From Polytrichum commune (taxonomy: Eukaryota > Streptophyta > Polytrichopsida > Polytrichales > Polytrichaceae): DNA of 64,000 nt. The first letter of the stretch is position 1, and each line of letters starts with the position of its first letter. This document shows, one piece after another, positions 21,606 to 34,196 of the stretch. Under the pieces are notes generated by a model. It had not been told where the DNA came from, did not search any database, and saw only the letters and a program-made list of their open reading frames with translations. Made by a program: the position numbers and the translations under genes. The stretch covers positions 5,332,001-5,396,000 of the forward strand of contig OX485804.1 of NCBI GenBank assembly GCA_950295325.1, in the 5' to 3' direction.

Positions 21606-24600
21606 GAACCCTACACGATGTGTTGTACATTCCTGACCTACGAACAAATTTGTTTTCTATTGGAAGAGCTGCGGATAAAGGAGTAATCACAATCTACGGG
21701 AAGAACACTTGTCAAATGATTGGTGATAATGGCAATGGAGATATATTGCTAACAGGAGTACGCACAGGTAGCAGCCTATATAAATTACAAATGAAGGCAG
21801 TCATTACAGGTGATGGTACATCTCGTGCTTACCAAGTTTCCACCACAGCATCGACTTCATATACATCTGCAGAGACTACAGCAGATTCCAGCAAACAGGG
21901 AGAGTCCAACAAGCAGGGAGAGAAATGTTTAATCAAACGACCGCAAATGGACAGCATAGAATTATGGCATCATCGATTTTGTCATATTAACACACAGACA
22001 TTGCGACAAACAGAGAAAGCAGTTCATGGCATGACAATAAAGGACAAGAAGACTGATAATTTTTTTTGTGAAGGTTGCGTACTTGGAAAGCAACAACGAC
22101 ATACTTACCCAGCACTCCCGGAAAAAGAACGAGAAACTCCACCTGGTACGTATTTTCACATCGACTTGTGCGGTCCCATGCGTACAACATCGTTGGGAGG
22201 AGCATCATATTTTATGTTATGCAAAGATAACAAAACAGGTTACATGGTTATTTTCTTCTTGAAAACAAAATCAGAGGCCCTCAACTATTTCAAGCAGTTG
22301 TGTTCCTTAATGAAACAAGAGCTTCAAGTGGACATCCAAAGAATTAAGACTGATCAAGGGGGAGAGTTCAAGAATTGTCAATTTGAAGATTATACTCATG
22401 AGAGAGGTATCATTCACGAGTTCTCTGCAGCATATGCATCGGAACAAAACGGATTCATAGAGCGAAACAACAGAACAATTGTCGAAACAACAAGAAGCAT
22501 GTTACACTCCAGAGATTTACCTCTATCCCTATGGGCTGAAGCTGCCAGCACAGCCGTCTTCATATGGAATAGAACAGTCACCAGACATCATGCAAACACA
22601 ACTCCTTTTGAACAATTTTTCAAGGAGGTACCTGATGTTTCATATTTCCGTGCATTTGGCAGCGATGCATATCTGCACATCCCAAAGAAACACAAAACAA
22701 AGTTAGCTGCTAAGAGTCAGAAGCTCATTTTCGTAGGGTATGATCAGAAAGGGAGAGCATACAGATTATGGCATCCTCATACAAAATGTATTTCTGTTGG
22801 GGTAGATGTTGTCATACATGAAACCCTAGGCATGCAAACCACAGATACTATGCCTCATTCTTCTGAACCCTATCTTGATACTATTACCGTTCCTATTCCA
22901 TCATCTCAGAATATACCAGTAGCACAAATCCCAGATGTTAATCTACCAACATCCAGTGACAGACCCAGTGTCAATTTGCCCTCTTTAAGTGATGGATTCA
23001 ATCACATTCCTCAAAAAAATGACAATTATTCTGAGCCTCATTCTCAACATGATCAAGAAATCAACAACCCAGCAGTTTTCCCGGGAGAGGATATAGGTTC
23101 ATCTCACCTTCAATCGATGTCCTCAGTATCCGACTCCTCATCAACAGACTCAACGCCCAGCAGCGAGAGTAACAACAACGACAGTAACAGGAGCAATGAG
23201 GATAATCAAAATACTGAAGATAACACAAGTCATGGGGATAGCAAAAATAGCGAGGATATCAGAAGCAATGACGATATCACCTCAAATAGAGAAGACTTAG
23301 GGTTTCAACTTAAACCTCGAAGTCATCATCCTCCACTTCGATATGGAGATTGGGTTCAATATGATGATAACAGGAGTAATGCGGGATCTGTTGCATTCAT
23401 TGTTTCACAATCAGAAAGAATACATGAGCCCAACACATACAAAGAAGCAATGCAATCTCCATATGCTCATCAATGGAAAGAAACAATGACAAAAGAATTT
23501 GCATCCTTACAAGCAAATAAAACATGGGTGTTGAAACCTTTACCTGAAGGCCGCAAAGCAGTCAAATGCAAGTGGATTTACAAAGTGAAATACAAACCGT
23601 CCGGAGAGGTTGAACGATTTAAAGCTTGTCTGGTTGCTAAAGGTTTCTCACAGGTAGCAGGTGTAGATTTCACAGAAACATATGCCCCTGTTATCAAGTA
23701 CGACGTTGTTCGAGCAGTTTTTGTTATCAGCAACGAACATGGCATGGTCAAAGCTCAGTTTGATGTATGTACAGCATACCTAAATGTTGATCTCCTGGAC
23801 ATTATTTTTATGGAGCAACCTGAAGGTTTCCAAGACTCTCAGTGGCCTCTATATGTGTGCTTACTCCTCAAGAGTCTATATGGACTGAAACAAAGCGCAC
23901 GGCGTTGGAACAAAACTTTTGATAAGTTTGCACAACAGTTTAATCTCTTACCCAGTATTGCAGATTCATGTGTCTACTACAGCAAAGATGTACAACAACC
24001 AGACAAAGTAGAAACCATTCTGGGCATTTTTGTTGATGACGGTATTGTTTGCTCCACCAATGCCGAAAAACTTGAAGACATTCTACAATATTTAGACCAA
24101 GTTTTCAAAATTACCAGAGGTGACATGGGTTATTATATCGGTCTGGAGGTTTTTCATTCTCCGCAGGCAGGCCTTACGTTTCTCCATCAACATAGGTACA
24201 TTCAACATACTCTGCAACGTTTTGGCATGGCTGACTCCTATAGTGTTAGCACCCCAGCAGATCCTAACGTCAACCTTTCACTAATACCTGATGACTCTGA
24301 GAACACAGAGATCTTACATGTTCCATACAAAGAAGCTATTGGTTGTCTTATGTTTATTTCTCTTCTCACTCGACCCGACATCACATATGCGATCAACACT
24401 GCTGCAAAGTTTTGTGAAAAACCTAGGAACATCCACTGGACAGCGGTCAAGAGGATCTTACGTTATCTACGAGGTACCCCAGATTTCGGCATCATTTATC
24501 AGAGACAATCCTCTACACCACAGCTTACAAGTTTCTCTGATGTTGATTATGGGGGGGACATTGATACTCGTCGATCTCGATCTGGTTACGTGTTCAAATT

Positions 24601-25126
24601 TGGATCCAGTCTTATCGATTGGAGCTCTCAGGGACAGAAATGCACGGCGCAGTCCACAACCGAAGCAGAGTATATTGCTGCCTGCATGGCAACCAAAGAA
24701 GCAATTTGGTTAAGACGATTACTTCATAGTATTGGTTTCACTCAAACTGATCCCACCCCTTTGTTTGGTGACAATCAAAGTGCCATCAGATTAGTAAAAA
24801 ACCCCGAATACCACAAGCGAACCAAGCATATTGATATCCAATATCATTTTATTCGGGAGAAGTTTGAGAATGGCGACATAGATATTTCATACATTTCTAC
24901 AGATCGACAACTTGCCGACATTATGACCAAAGCTTTACCTCGCGACAAGTTCGAAAAGTTTCGCACTAACCTACCCATGGCCTCTCTCAAGGATTTACAA
25001 GACATATATGCTATCAATCAAGGAGAGGTTTCTCGGGGAGTTCACTGTGATAATATTAGAAAACAACGTGCGGGAAAATATAGGGTAATTTATATTCACA
25101 AAAGGAAAAACTTAGAATTTTCTTAG
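21600..25126 (+). CDS. Copia pol: integrase, reverse transcriptase, RNase H (protease deleted)
   Basis: The whole open frame runs 21533-25126. The first recognisable residues (LHDVLYIPDLRTNLFS) are the stretch that normally follows copia protease. The GAG-pre-integrase zinc site follows (ELWHHRFCH with FFCEGCVLGK), then the integrase core with FHIDLCGPM, TDQGGEF and NGFIERNNR. Next comes a Ser/Asn/Asp-rich spacer, then reverse transcriptase from NKTWVLKPLPEGRKA through ARLVAKGF-like KACLVAKGFSQVAGVDF, with FVDDG as the catalytic box (usual copia form YVDD). RNase H has SFSDVDYGGDIDTRRSRSGY and TEAEYIA. The last ~30 codons after about 25031 come from the nested insertion, not from copia. The long open frame agrees with a young copy. 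Without protease it is not autonomous. Confidence 0.88.
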
Positions 25127-26062
25127 AAGTAATATAGGTGAGTATGTATGATAAAATTTGTATTATAAATAATATAGGCTTGATACAAATAACGCATATT
25201 TTTAAAATATTTGTAAAAATATACCGTAGGATTTAAGGATCCTAGGTTTTTTTTGAAATAGGGTGTCCTTTGTGTTCAGAGGCGGGAAGATTTTGGATGA
25301 AAAACTACGTCGATTCAGTTGAAAAAATGGGATGAAAGATTGATGAGGGTGGCTGACGGATTAGGGTTTAGGAAAAATTGGGGGAGAACGTTGCTGGAGG
25401 ATTAGGTTTTGAGAGTTTTTTTCACCGTTCTGAGAGGTGGGGTTTGCGGTTTAGTGTTGGCGAGAGTTTTTTCTTCGACGTTGTTGACATTCTGAGAGGT
25501 GGGGTTTGCAGGCGGCCTGTGCAGGTCATTCTCTCTCTCTACTTTGAGTGGAGGTCGAATCTTCATAACGACCACACAAGTCCAGCTTTGGAACTCGTGC
25601 TTGCATGTAAGTCCCATTTCACTCCCAAGTCCTGAGTCCAGACCGATGGTTGCCATCCGTTTGTTGTTGGTGTTTTAATTGTTTTTTTTACACTCGGTAT
25701 CGTTGTGTTTAATTGTGCGTGTAACTTGATTGAGGAACATGGGCTAGTTTTGTTGTTTGAAACTGTTTATGAAAACTCTTAATGTAAAACCTTGTTGTGC
25801 CTTGGATTTTGGTGACTAAGTACTTTGAATGCTCTTAAACCCTTTGGAGCAAAATCAAATAATTATAATGAACATACCTAGCTTAAAATTAGAGCTTCAT
25901 CAAATTTAAAAGTAATTATAGGGTCATTTTAAAAACAAGAAATTAGCAAATTATATAATAATAAGGTACAAAAAATTAAGGATGGATAATTAAATACCCC
26001 TTGAATAAATACCCTTGACACGCACGTGTATACATATATACATGTCTAGTGAACTCCCCGAG
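25032..26062. mobile_element. Nested non-autonomous DNA transposon, hAT-like (1,031 bp)
   Basis: A 15-bp perfect terminal inverted repeat CTCGGGGAGTTCACT (25032-25046) pairs with AGTGAACTCCCCGAG (26048-26062). Both ends are flanked by the identical 8-bp AGAGGTTT (25024-25031 and 26063-26070). An 8-bp duplication is characteristic of hAT (and P) elements. The interior has no transposase; short ORFs around 25378-25656 are on opposite strands and featureless. Removing the insert would put the copia pol stop only a few codons after the insertion point. Confidence 0.88.
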
Positions 26063-26566
26063 AGAGGTTTCGACAACTTAACTTTCAGATTTCAACACAC
26101 CATTCTTCACGGCGCTCACTGGTCTGCACACATTGAAGGACACACACGGCACCAGACTTCACCAGGCACACATCAGCACAAGACATCTCGACACTAGACT
26201 CTACACTCCTGCGATGTTTTCTTGCACTGTTTCCTACCATACGCTCTCTACTACCATACGCTCTCTGGAGATAATGCCCAAACTAGCCGGCAGCAGTGGG
26301 AGTTTCTACATTCATCCTCTCTTACCCTAACTTTTGCTTACATATCTGTTTCCGTTTTTTTTCCTTGTTTTTCTTTTTCTTTTTCACCTGAGTCATCTCA
26401 GACAACTGTCCGTTTTTCACCCGTCGTAATCTCACTTTTCACTGTCTTTCACATCACTTTAGGTGATTTTCTTATCATTACTCGGTTTTGATTCGATTTA
26501 CTTCATAATTAATTGTGTTTGACAAGGGAGAGTTATGTAGGCAATGCAACCACTTAATTAATTAAC

Positions 26567-26575
26567 AAGTGGGAG
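26567..26575 (+). promoter_or_regulatory. Copia polypurine tract
   Basis: AAGTGGGAG directly precedes the 3' LTR start TATTAG, the expected place for plus-strand priming. Confidence 0.75.
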
Positions 26576-26918
26576 TATTAGTTAGTTGTAATTAATTAGG
26601 ACTTAGTTACTAGTAACTGCCACGTCAGCATTCTTCCTCCTTTTGTTTCTGGAGGCTTCTCCGAACGTCCTTCTAGGATCTTCCACACACAACCTACGCA
26701 CAGACATAACCTCACACATTACAGAATTGATAGTTAGTTGTTTTACTTACACTTAGAGTTTACACAATGATGCAGAGATAACATTACAGTTAGATAGACA
26801 TGGCTCGAGCAGGTAACATTCAATGAACTCGTTTCATGCAATAAAGAACTACTGTTTAGCTTGCCTGTTGTGTATTCTGAATGCATGTTTTCATCTGTTC
26901 AAATCAATTAGATCAACA
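26576..26918 (+). repeat. Copia 3' LTR
   Basis: 343 bp, near-identical to the 5' LTR. It is followed by the ACTAC target duplication at 26919-26923 that matches the left flank. Confidence 0.9.
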
Positions 26919-26989
26919 ACTACATGTTTGTACTGTAACCGGGGATATACTTGTGAGGAAACCTCTTAGCCTGTTGATGTCCTCAGAAT

Positions 26990-27830
26990 TGATGAAGGTG
27001 CTCTGCAACATTTGTGCAACCACAGCAGAAGAAGCGGCCAGATCCTCTGATAAAGCTCTGGTCACTTACCAGGGGCCCTGTGCAGTCACAAATTTTGAGA
27101 TCTCCAACCACCATGCTTTCATATATTTCCAGAGTACCCTCCTTTCTCTGCACACGTCGACATTCACATCAGAATACTGGGCAATGCCTTGCTCTGGCTA
27201 CAAACCGTGGCAGTCAGCTCATCTTGCTGGTCGTCTCTCTTGCCAAATTGTGGAGGAACACAACCTTGGACTCACCTTCTTCAAATTTGCGATAAAATCC
27301 CTCTCGATGAAATTCTTCACTCCCTTTGCCTCCAAAATTTAAAATTGCACATCAGTAGGCCATTCTACCAATTAATGACAGCTCATTAATTCCTCCAGGT
27401 TGAGCTGATCGATGACAGGTGATCCCCAGATTGATGAGTAAATTGAAGTGAACATGTCGTCACAGAAAAAAGATCTTATCACATCTTATAACATCTAAGC
27501 GTTTTCAGCAAAATTCATTGTTGATCACAAGATTGAAGCAGAGAATGACTACCAGGAACCGAACTTAAAACTTGAATTTGCAGGCGTCTCCACACTGCAC
27601 TTTGTACTAAGTCCCAAAATTGCACCAATTTCTCCTTCAAACATCCACCATGGCTAATTTATGCCTAACCCCTCTCTGGTTCCGTCTCTTGCAATACAAT
27701 TGCTGCTCCAATGGCAAGCACGTTGCAATTACGATAGATTTGGTGAGAATCTGGGATTTCTCTCAGGAACAAACCCAAAATTGTGAAAGGAATTGTCCTC
27801 ACGTGCAACACATAAGGTAAACATGCCTAA
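26990..27830 (-). pseudogene. Truncated duplicate of the AFG1-like gene 5' end
   Basis: This segment matches the 6.77-8.30 kb part of the AFG1-like gene in the same orientation. About 27090-27150 corresponds to exon 2 and its acceptor (CCACCATGC.TT.ATA..ATTTCC and TTTCTCTGCACACGTC). About 27150-27470 matches one intron repeat unit and the intron end (TTCTACCAATTAATGACAGC, TGAGCTGATCG.TGACAG). About 27545-27830 matches exon 1 and upstream DNA (ACCAATTTCTCCTTCAAACA). The exon 1 start-codon region is deleted and exon 2 is degraded. Exons 3 onward are absent. The copia 3' LTR ends only ~70 bp before it. Confidence 0.75.
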
Positions 27831-27834
27831 ATTG

Positions 27835-30800
27835 GTTACTTATTCTATAGTAGGGGGGTCAATTGGGTTTATTCCAATTGCTTTATGGTCCCTTATTTGA
27901 GTGTAACCAAAAAGTCTTGGAGGGCTTCTTTGAGTTTTAGACATTGACATGTCATATCTTTAACTAACTAAGAGACTTCTCATTTTCATTCCCATCTATG
28001 TGCACATGCAGCTCTTTGAACTCATATTTAAGTAAATTTGGACATATTCTCAAAATTTGGACTTTTTGGTTGCTTCATTTCTATGGGCATATCCGTCGAT
28101 ACACTTCTATTAAACCTAAATTCAAAGGAGATGAGTGAAATTTCCTTCGTGATTACTTGAATGTTATGCTATTAAAATATGATGTAAGAACCAAATGTAT
28201 ATTATATTATGCTTATTATACATAATCAAATTCTAAGAATTATAACTAACATTTAAAACTACCACTTTAATATTATCTTGATCAAGTCTACATATTCTAT
28301 TGTCCGATCTCACTATACAGTCCTATCACATAATAGAATTTTAGCATGTTATAATTATGGACTTGGACTTAGTCCAATTTTACTTAAATATTGGTTTTTG
28401 CTCCTCTCACCACTTGTGTACTCCTTAAATAGGATCAAACTTAAGAAAGAACTCAAAATTTTCTCAAAGTTATTTTTGCCCCGAAATAGAGCAACTTCCC
28501 TCCCTAGTTTATTATTAGGTGATTGACACAAGTGCTGGAAGTGGCAAAGCTATGAGATTCAAACAAAATAAACCCCACACTAAATTAGTGACACTCCACA
28601 TTATTTGAAATATTTACTACCACAATACTTGGGGCGATCACACCCCCTTACGTTTCGTAACCACGTGCGATAATGGGATATTTAATGGGGGGGACTATTT
28701 ATGCACCTCTCAATATTTTTTCCCTCCCTATTTGTAGATAAAAGCTACTTTGACGTATTTTTTAGCACCTTATATTTATTTTTAATTATTAGAGGGGCTA
28801 AATTTTTATATACTTTTTTAAAAAATATTTAAAAAATCGTACAAGTATCAAATAATAGACGGAATACTATAACATTGCGAAACCGAATATGTAAGCAACA
28901 AATATTCCATACGATTCAAATTTCCCACTCATTTGGTTTTAATTAGTATTACCAATCCTAAATCATTCAAAGTACCATTCTAAACACAACCAGTAGCACT
29001 TGGATACTAGTTAAAGGGTTACCAATAAACATGAACATAACAAAATATACAATCTAAAATAAACAAATTATAAACACGGATAGAACAAAACAAGAAATAC
29101 AATCAATTATGACAAGACTAAAATTTCGCACAACTACATACTCCAGAAAAATAAGGTTGCATTCAAATACAACAAAAAACTAAATACAAAAAATTAGAAA
29201 ATATTTACTTTAATTATGTTCACAAACATATTCAACTATAGATTCATTCAAACCTTGTAACAAACAATTACAATGTGAAGGGTTAGGATACAACTATGTA
29301 CCCTACAATATTATCAAGATACTAGAATTCAAACCTTAAATTCTTCTTCTTTTCTAGGCGTACTCTTAGGTCAACTGAGGATTCTCCATCCTCCCCCTTC
29401 ATAGTTACAATGTACTTTGGAGATGCTCCTTCATCAGTAAGTATAGACACCTTGATCTTCCTCATTCGATTCTCATGCCAAACTACAACCCTAAAATTAG
29501 ACCTTGCAAGACCATACCCAAAACCCCAAAAATAATTCGTAATCACAAAACCAACAAAGAAGAGACGAACCATGAAAGTTGAACCCTAAACCAAATACAC
29601 GCGGAAAACATTGCAAAGGAAGTGACCACTCTGTACCATCAATCTACATGAAAGAAATTCCATAAAATGCTCAAAAAAAGCACGAGCTTGACGATCGAGG
29701 ACTTAGGTTGTGACAAAACCAAAACCGATCACAAGAAGTGGTTGAGGGTGACAGTGAAGGCTATCAGGTTCTAAGCATCTAATGAGGTCCCATATATATG
29801 TCCAACGTCATTGTAAAACCAAACGGCCGTTGAAGAGCGCTGACACATTCCTTCTGCCAAAATAATCTCACAACATTTCCCTCCATACTAACTCTCTTGA
29901 TTCAAATTTAGCCAAAAACTACACACTTCTTCATCCAAAAAGTCAAACCCATAATTATTTTATTGATCCTATTACACACTTTTAGGGGGATCCTATGTCT
30001 ATGACCTTCTTTTTTTCTATTGATTACTAAAATGGAGGAAGTATCCATCACCTTATTTTACATACAATCACGTAGGGGACATATTTCCAATGCTATGGTA
30101 GATCTAATGAAATCATAAAGTTTACCCTAAATATATTTGAATTGACCCTATTTTTTTATCTCACGTGATTTTCTAAAACTACAATAGTCACCTCTCCAAG
30201 CCACAATAACAAAATGCATGATATATCTCTATTTCTTTTTTACTTTGGTTTATTATACGGATGAAGAAACCAAGTTATTAGTCTTGTGATCCGGTGTCGA
30301 CCCAAGATAATCTACACGGGTAAAGAGTCAACCTAATTCCGAGGTCAACCTAAATGCACGTACTAATGTAGGCCCAATGTAGGTAGAAGACAACTATTAT
30401 CCAATTCCGCGAAACTCTTAAGAACAAATTTTTAGTCGTCAACTAGAATTTTTTTGTGGTCGGGTGCATACTTTGTCTACTTGCTAAATGACAAGGTTTT
30501 CAATTTTGTTTGTGTACTATGATCAAGTAATTGAATTAGTAGTATGCCACCACACGGATCTACGTTGGGGATTGTGGAGAATTATTGCATACACATTTCA
30601 TGCGCATTAAGTGAACTACTAAGAGTCCTTTTTTTAGACATTATATGATTCATTTATTTCAATGGTATGTTTGTTGATTATCATAGTTATGGCGGTATTG
30701 GTCATTCGGAACCAAAATTACTTGTGGAGATCCTAAATTAGATGCTAGACAATTTGAGCCTATAAGCAATCTTGTAAAACAAATTGTGCATCTCGAGGTT

Positions 30801-31960
30801 CGAGAAAGATCCGCCGTACGTTGCAGTTGAATTGGATGTTTGCAAATGGACAAACTTTGAGGATGATGCCATCCTTCCAACGTGTATCGAATCCCCCTTG
30901 CATGCCTTATTCCACAATTTTGCCCTCATTTTCTTCTCAAATACCGTTACTTCAAAATGATCTTCAATCATTTTGATTCCAATGGATGTTTAGTGAATAC
31001 TATGTGAAACGTATAGTTTTGTGCAATTGCGAGGAGCCCAATGAAGCTCCAAGTGAAATGTGGAAGGAGGAGGGAGAGAGGGAATTATATCATATAACAA
31101 GCATCGAACTCCTCATACGTCCAACATAAGAACTTGACTCCCTATAAGTTTATGGTCAATCAATCTCAAATGACTTGGGTTGGACTGATTCCGGGTTGTT
31201 ATAACTAACTATGGTGTCACGTCAACTTTAAAAATTGACCTCCAAAGAGCATACTATTTCACGGTTTTTATGTTGGATGAATGAGATGTATGCTCGTATT
31301 CAAGAATTCCCTTTCTCCTTTCGGAATGGGGTCTCTAGGTAAAAGAATCAATTCTAATTGATCGGAAACTAAATGAATGATTCTATATGTAAGAATCGCA
31401 TCTACCGTGGGGATTTGTAAACTCTTCAGCATAAGTGAATGCAAGAATCTAGGGTTGCCCTAACGAACCATTAGGCCCACCCTCGGATCAACTCCGAATG
31501 GCTCAATTTTTGTCCTCATGTGGATCACATATGCCATTCTACACCAACTCATGCCCCGATCACACCAAACTTTCCGTCCAGTTCCAGTTGTGAAATTGTT
31601 GGGGATTATGTTCAAAATTAGATGTTGGCCCACCACTTTTCACATTATTACATGTGGAAATGCCGACGGATGGTGCCTGAACTGGCCAGTGTGATCAGCC
31701 CCTCAAGGACTACCCTAGCATTGCCTAGGCAAGACGGGCTGCATGGTTCCGTATATAGCTATGTGGATGCACGAAAGGGGTATGATCTAGCTTGAACATA
31801 TAACATACATCATACAAATAGCAAGGGATCATTTATAGAGGAAGGTTTGTATATAGTGTTAGAAGGGCTTTGATGATAGAAAATGAAAACTTAAATTAAG
31901 GCTATGTTGAGCCTATGTTACATCGGCACCGGCAAGTAGTTGCAGATGAACCGGTTGAAT
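27835..31960. other. AT-rich intergenic spacer, no gene recognised
   Basis: No ORF here shows a domain. An 83-codon minus-strand ORF at 29322-29573 opens with a hydrophobic stretch (LFFVGFVITNYFWGF) but has no other support. A segment near 31100-31210 (AAGAACTTGACTCCCTATA, GGTCAATCAATCTCAAATGA) has a diverged relative near 36560-36650, so part of the spacer is old dispersed repeat. Confidence 0.5.
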
Positions 31961-31971
31961 TTGAAAAATAA

Positions 31972-32328
31972 CCACACTAAATATGATATTTAGTGTGGTA
32001 TGGTATTTTATGTCACTATGGTAACATTTTGGATGACACTTCTTATAAATAAGTGATCAAATATTGTCATGAATGCTGGATGATTCAAGTATTGGCCAAA
32101 ACCCTACCTTCTCTTGTCAACAACTTGTGATGAAATATTGTCGTGGATGATTAAAATCTGGATGAAAAAATCACTTGGCAAGTGATAGTAATTGCAACAC
32201 TGCAAGTCTATAATCCCCCAAATCTTTTACAAGGAATGACATATAATGGTGGGTTAACATTTAGTGTTGGTGACACTACACCGCGGTTTACAATTACAAT
32301 TGGTGACACTAAATATCCTATTTAGTGC
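31972..32328. mobile_element. MITE related to the TTTAGTGT family (diverged)
   Basis: The left end is a perfect palindrome around ATATGATATTTAGTGTGG (31972-31998). The right end carries TGGTGACACTAAATATCC then TATTTAGTGCAG (to about 32328). The ends belong to the same family as the clearer elements at 37.99, 50.70 and 55.81 kb. The interior is non-coding and also holds a GTGTTGGTGACACTACACC hairpin. Confidence 0.45.
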
Positions 32329-32339
32329 AGTTCAATTTC

Positions 32340-33160
32340 AGGAATTACCTACCGATTTAGAGGAATATTCCTCCATTTAACAATGAAAACAAGAAAGATG
32401 TCAACATGTAACCGGTTCATATATGAAACACGAGGATCTCGACCGATTATGCCCAAAAATCTCTCCGACTATGATTCCATTCCCAACCCCAAGATGCCAA
32501 GTTTTCAATCTTGTAACGTTGGTGGGCCAAGCTAATACGATTCTATCCCTTTAAATATGTGCATAACATGGCAAGAGGGAATTCTCGCATATGAGCACAT
32601 GGGCATATGTTCATTACACCTACGGGGGGGGAGGGTGAACCATGGGAAGGTGAAAACATTGGTTATTATAATAAAGCTTGGAGGTCAAATTTCTATTTTG
32701 AGTCAAATTCACTCTAAATTGAGATATGAGACCTTGAATCAGTCTACTCTGATTATCCCAATTAATGTGTGTGGTACCATTTCTTGAAACACGCACTATT
32801 TTACCAAGTCTCACAATTAGTCTCGGGGGGAGCACTCCCCCATTTTTGTTTGTTAGCGTGCGATCGAATGAAGGGGTATTATAATTGCCTTGGTCCTAAG
32901 ATTTAGAAAGGGCTTCGAAGTAAATTAACATCACCAAAATGGGTATTATGAATTTTATAAATAATGAAGGGTAGGTGATAATACTAAATTTTAGTTGAAT
33001 ATTTTATCTACAATAGGCTTGCCAAAAAACAAAAGTAGATTTCAATTTGTTTGGAAGTAAATTAGGGTGGTCTTAATGGGATCCAATGTCCTCATGTGCA
33101 TACGGTTATAGCTGATGAATATCGGTGGATGAAAAATAGAGGTCAGCATATGGATGAATT
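32340..33160. other. Intergenic, no gene recognised
   Basis: AT-rich sequence with short G runs (about 32624 and 32825). ORFs on both strands near 32557-32835 overlap and lack features. Confidence 0.5.
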
Positions 33161-33165
33161 GTTGG

Positions 33166-33606
33166 CACCACAACTAGAGTTCAATCTTCCTTGGGTTTGT
33201 TGTAGAGTGCAGTGTTTTCACCACAGCTAGGGTTCAATCTTCCCTCGGTTTGCGTTAGAGTACAGTGTTTTCACCACAGCTAGGGTTCAATCTTCCCTCG
33301 GTTTGCGTTACAGTGCAGTGTTTTCACCACAGCTAGGGTTCAATCTTCCCTCGGTTTGCGTTACAGTGCAGTGTTTTCACCACAGCTAGGGTTCAATCTT
33401 CCCTCGGTTTGCGTTAGAGTGCAGTGTTTTCACCACAACTAGGGTTCAATCTTCCCTCGGTTTGCTGGAGAGTGATGTGTTTTCACCACATCTAGGGTTC
33501 AATCTTTCCTCGGTTTGCTGGAGAGTGCAGTCTTTTCACCACAGCTAGGGTTCAATCTTCCCTCGGTTTGCTGTAGAGTGCAATGTTTTCACCACAGATA
33601 GGGTTT
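33166..33606. repeat. 53-bp minisatellite, about eight units
   Basis: Head-to-tail units carry CACCACAGCTAGGGTTCAAT, CTTCCCTCGGTTTGCGTTAG and AGTGCAGTGTTTT. The central units are nearly identical and the outer units more diverged (GTTTGTTGTAG, GTTTGCTGGAG). The array ends ~160 bp before the start codon of the ORF at 33765. A short related direct duplication (TGTTTCTTGAA..TTGCTAAC(A/G)TTGCAGTTTGTGTGTGAGG) follows at 33610-33705. Confidence 0.9.
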
Positions 33607-33764
33607 GTTGTGTTTCTTGAAACAACCTTGCTAACATTGCAGTTTGTGTGTGAGGTTTCTTGTGTTTCTTGAATGAACATTGCTAACGTTGCAGTTTGTG
33701 TGTGAGGTTAGACTATTGTTTGGTTTAGGATTTTAGTGGTACATTCCAGATTTAGGTTTCAGGT

Positions 33765-34196
33765 ATGGTTGTGATTCCGCCCGATAGGATCACGCTGTGG
33801 ACGTTGGAGGGGGAGGGTGCATATCCGGAGTACTTTGGAAAGGTGGACATTGGAGGCGCGTCGACGCTGCAGGCACTTCGGGTTGCACTAGAAACGAACG
33901 ATGCATTAGAGTGGCCTTTTGATTTTTGGGACGCCGAAGATAAGCGGCGCGTGCGGAAGAAGTTGGAGCGCCTGGACGGGTTTTCTAAAGAAGTACATGT
34001 TATCAGGGTTGCAGAAGGTGAACTTGCTGGAAACAAGCGCCGTCGACTTGGAGACGGGTTGTTCACTGCCACCACTGTGGAGGCCGCCTCTGCTTTGGAA
34101 AACGAAGGCGGAGGCGTAGGCATGGATCCAACTCTCCAGCCCGTCGGATCATCTAGGGTTATTGGAAGTGCAGACTCCGCCGAGGTAGATGCATGA
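33765..34196 (+). CDS. Unknown protein, N-terminal part, 143 aa
   Basis: This ORF is less AT-rich than its flanks. Its first 70 residues look like a compact globular domain: RITLWTLEGEGAYPEYFGKV, then STLQALRVALE and WPFDFWDAEDKRRVRKKLE. The beta-beta-alpha pattern with a central LQALRVALE helix is reminiscent of ubiquitin-like folds such as Crinkler-type N-termini; that is inference only. The second half is low-complexity and acidic. The stop overlaps the start of the next ORF by 8 bases (ATGCATGA). This suggests that the two were one reading frame separated by a small indel, or that they are joined by splicing. I do not recognise the family by name. Confidence 0.5.
   Translation: MVVIPPDRITLWTLEGEGAYPEYFGKVDIGGASTLQALRVALETNDALEWPFDFWDAEDKRRVRKKLERLDGFSKEVHVIRVAEGELAGNKRRRLGDGLFTATTVEAASALENEGGGVGMDPTLQPVGSSRVIGSADSAEVDA

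Larger units (their letters stand above)
20636..26918 (+). mobile_element. Ty1/copia LTR retrotransposon, 6.28 kb, complete ends but defective inside
   Basis: The parts in order are: left LTR 20636-20975, primer binding site 20976-20993, gag remnant from 21045, a pol ORF to about 25126, a nested 1,031-bp DNA transposon (25032-26062), a 3' untranslated part, polypurine tract AAGTGGGAG at 26567-26575, and right LTR 26576-26918. The order integrase, reverse transcriptase, RNase H defines copia. Three defects are visible: an early TGA in gag, a deletion that removes nucleocapsid and protease, and the nested insertion. It could move only with proteins supplied by other copies. Confidence 0.92.

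Noticed and set aside
25378-25656. Opposite-strand ORFs inside the nested DNA element
   Set aside because: They overlap each other, have no transposase motif, and lie in a non-autonomous element.
29322-29573. 83-codon minus-strand ORF with a hydrophobic start
   Set aside because: It is isolated in AT-rich DNA, ends in low-complexity charged residues and has no splice or promoter support.
33166-33606. Possible CRISPR-like array
   Set aside because: The repeats are directly adjacent with no unique spacers and the DNA is eukaryotic; it is a minisatellite.
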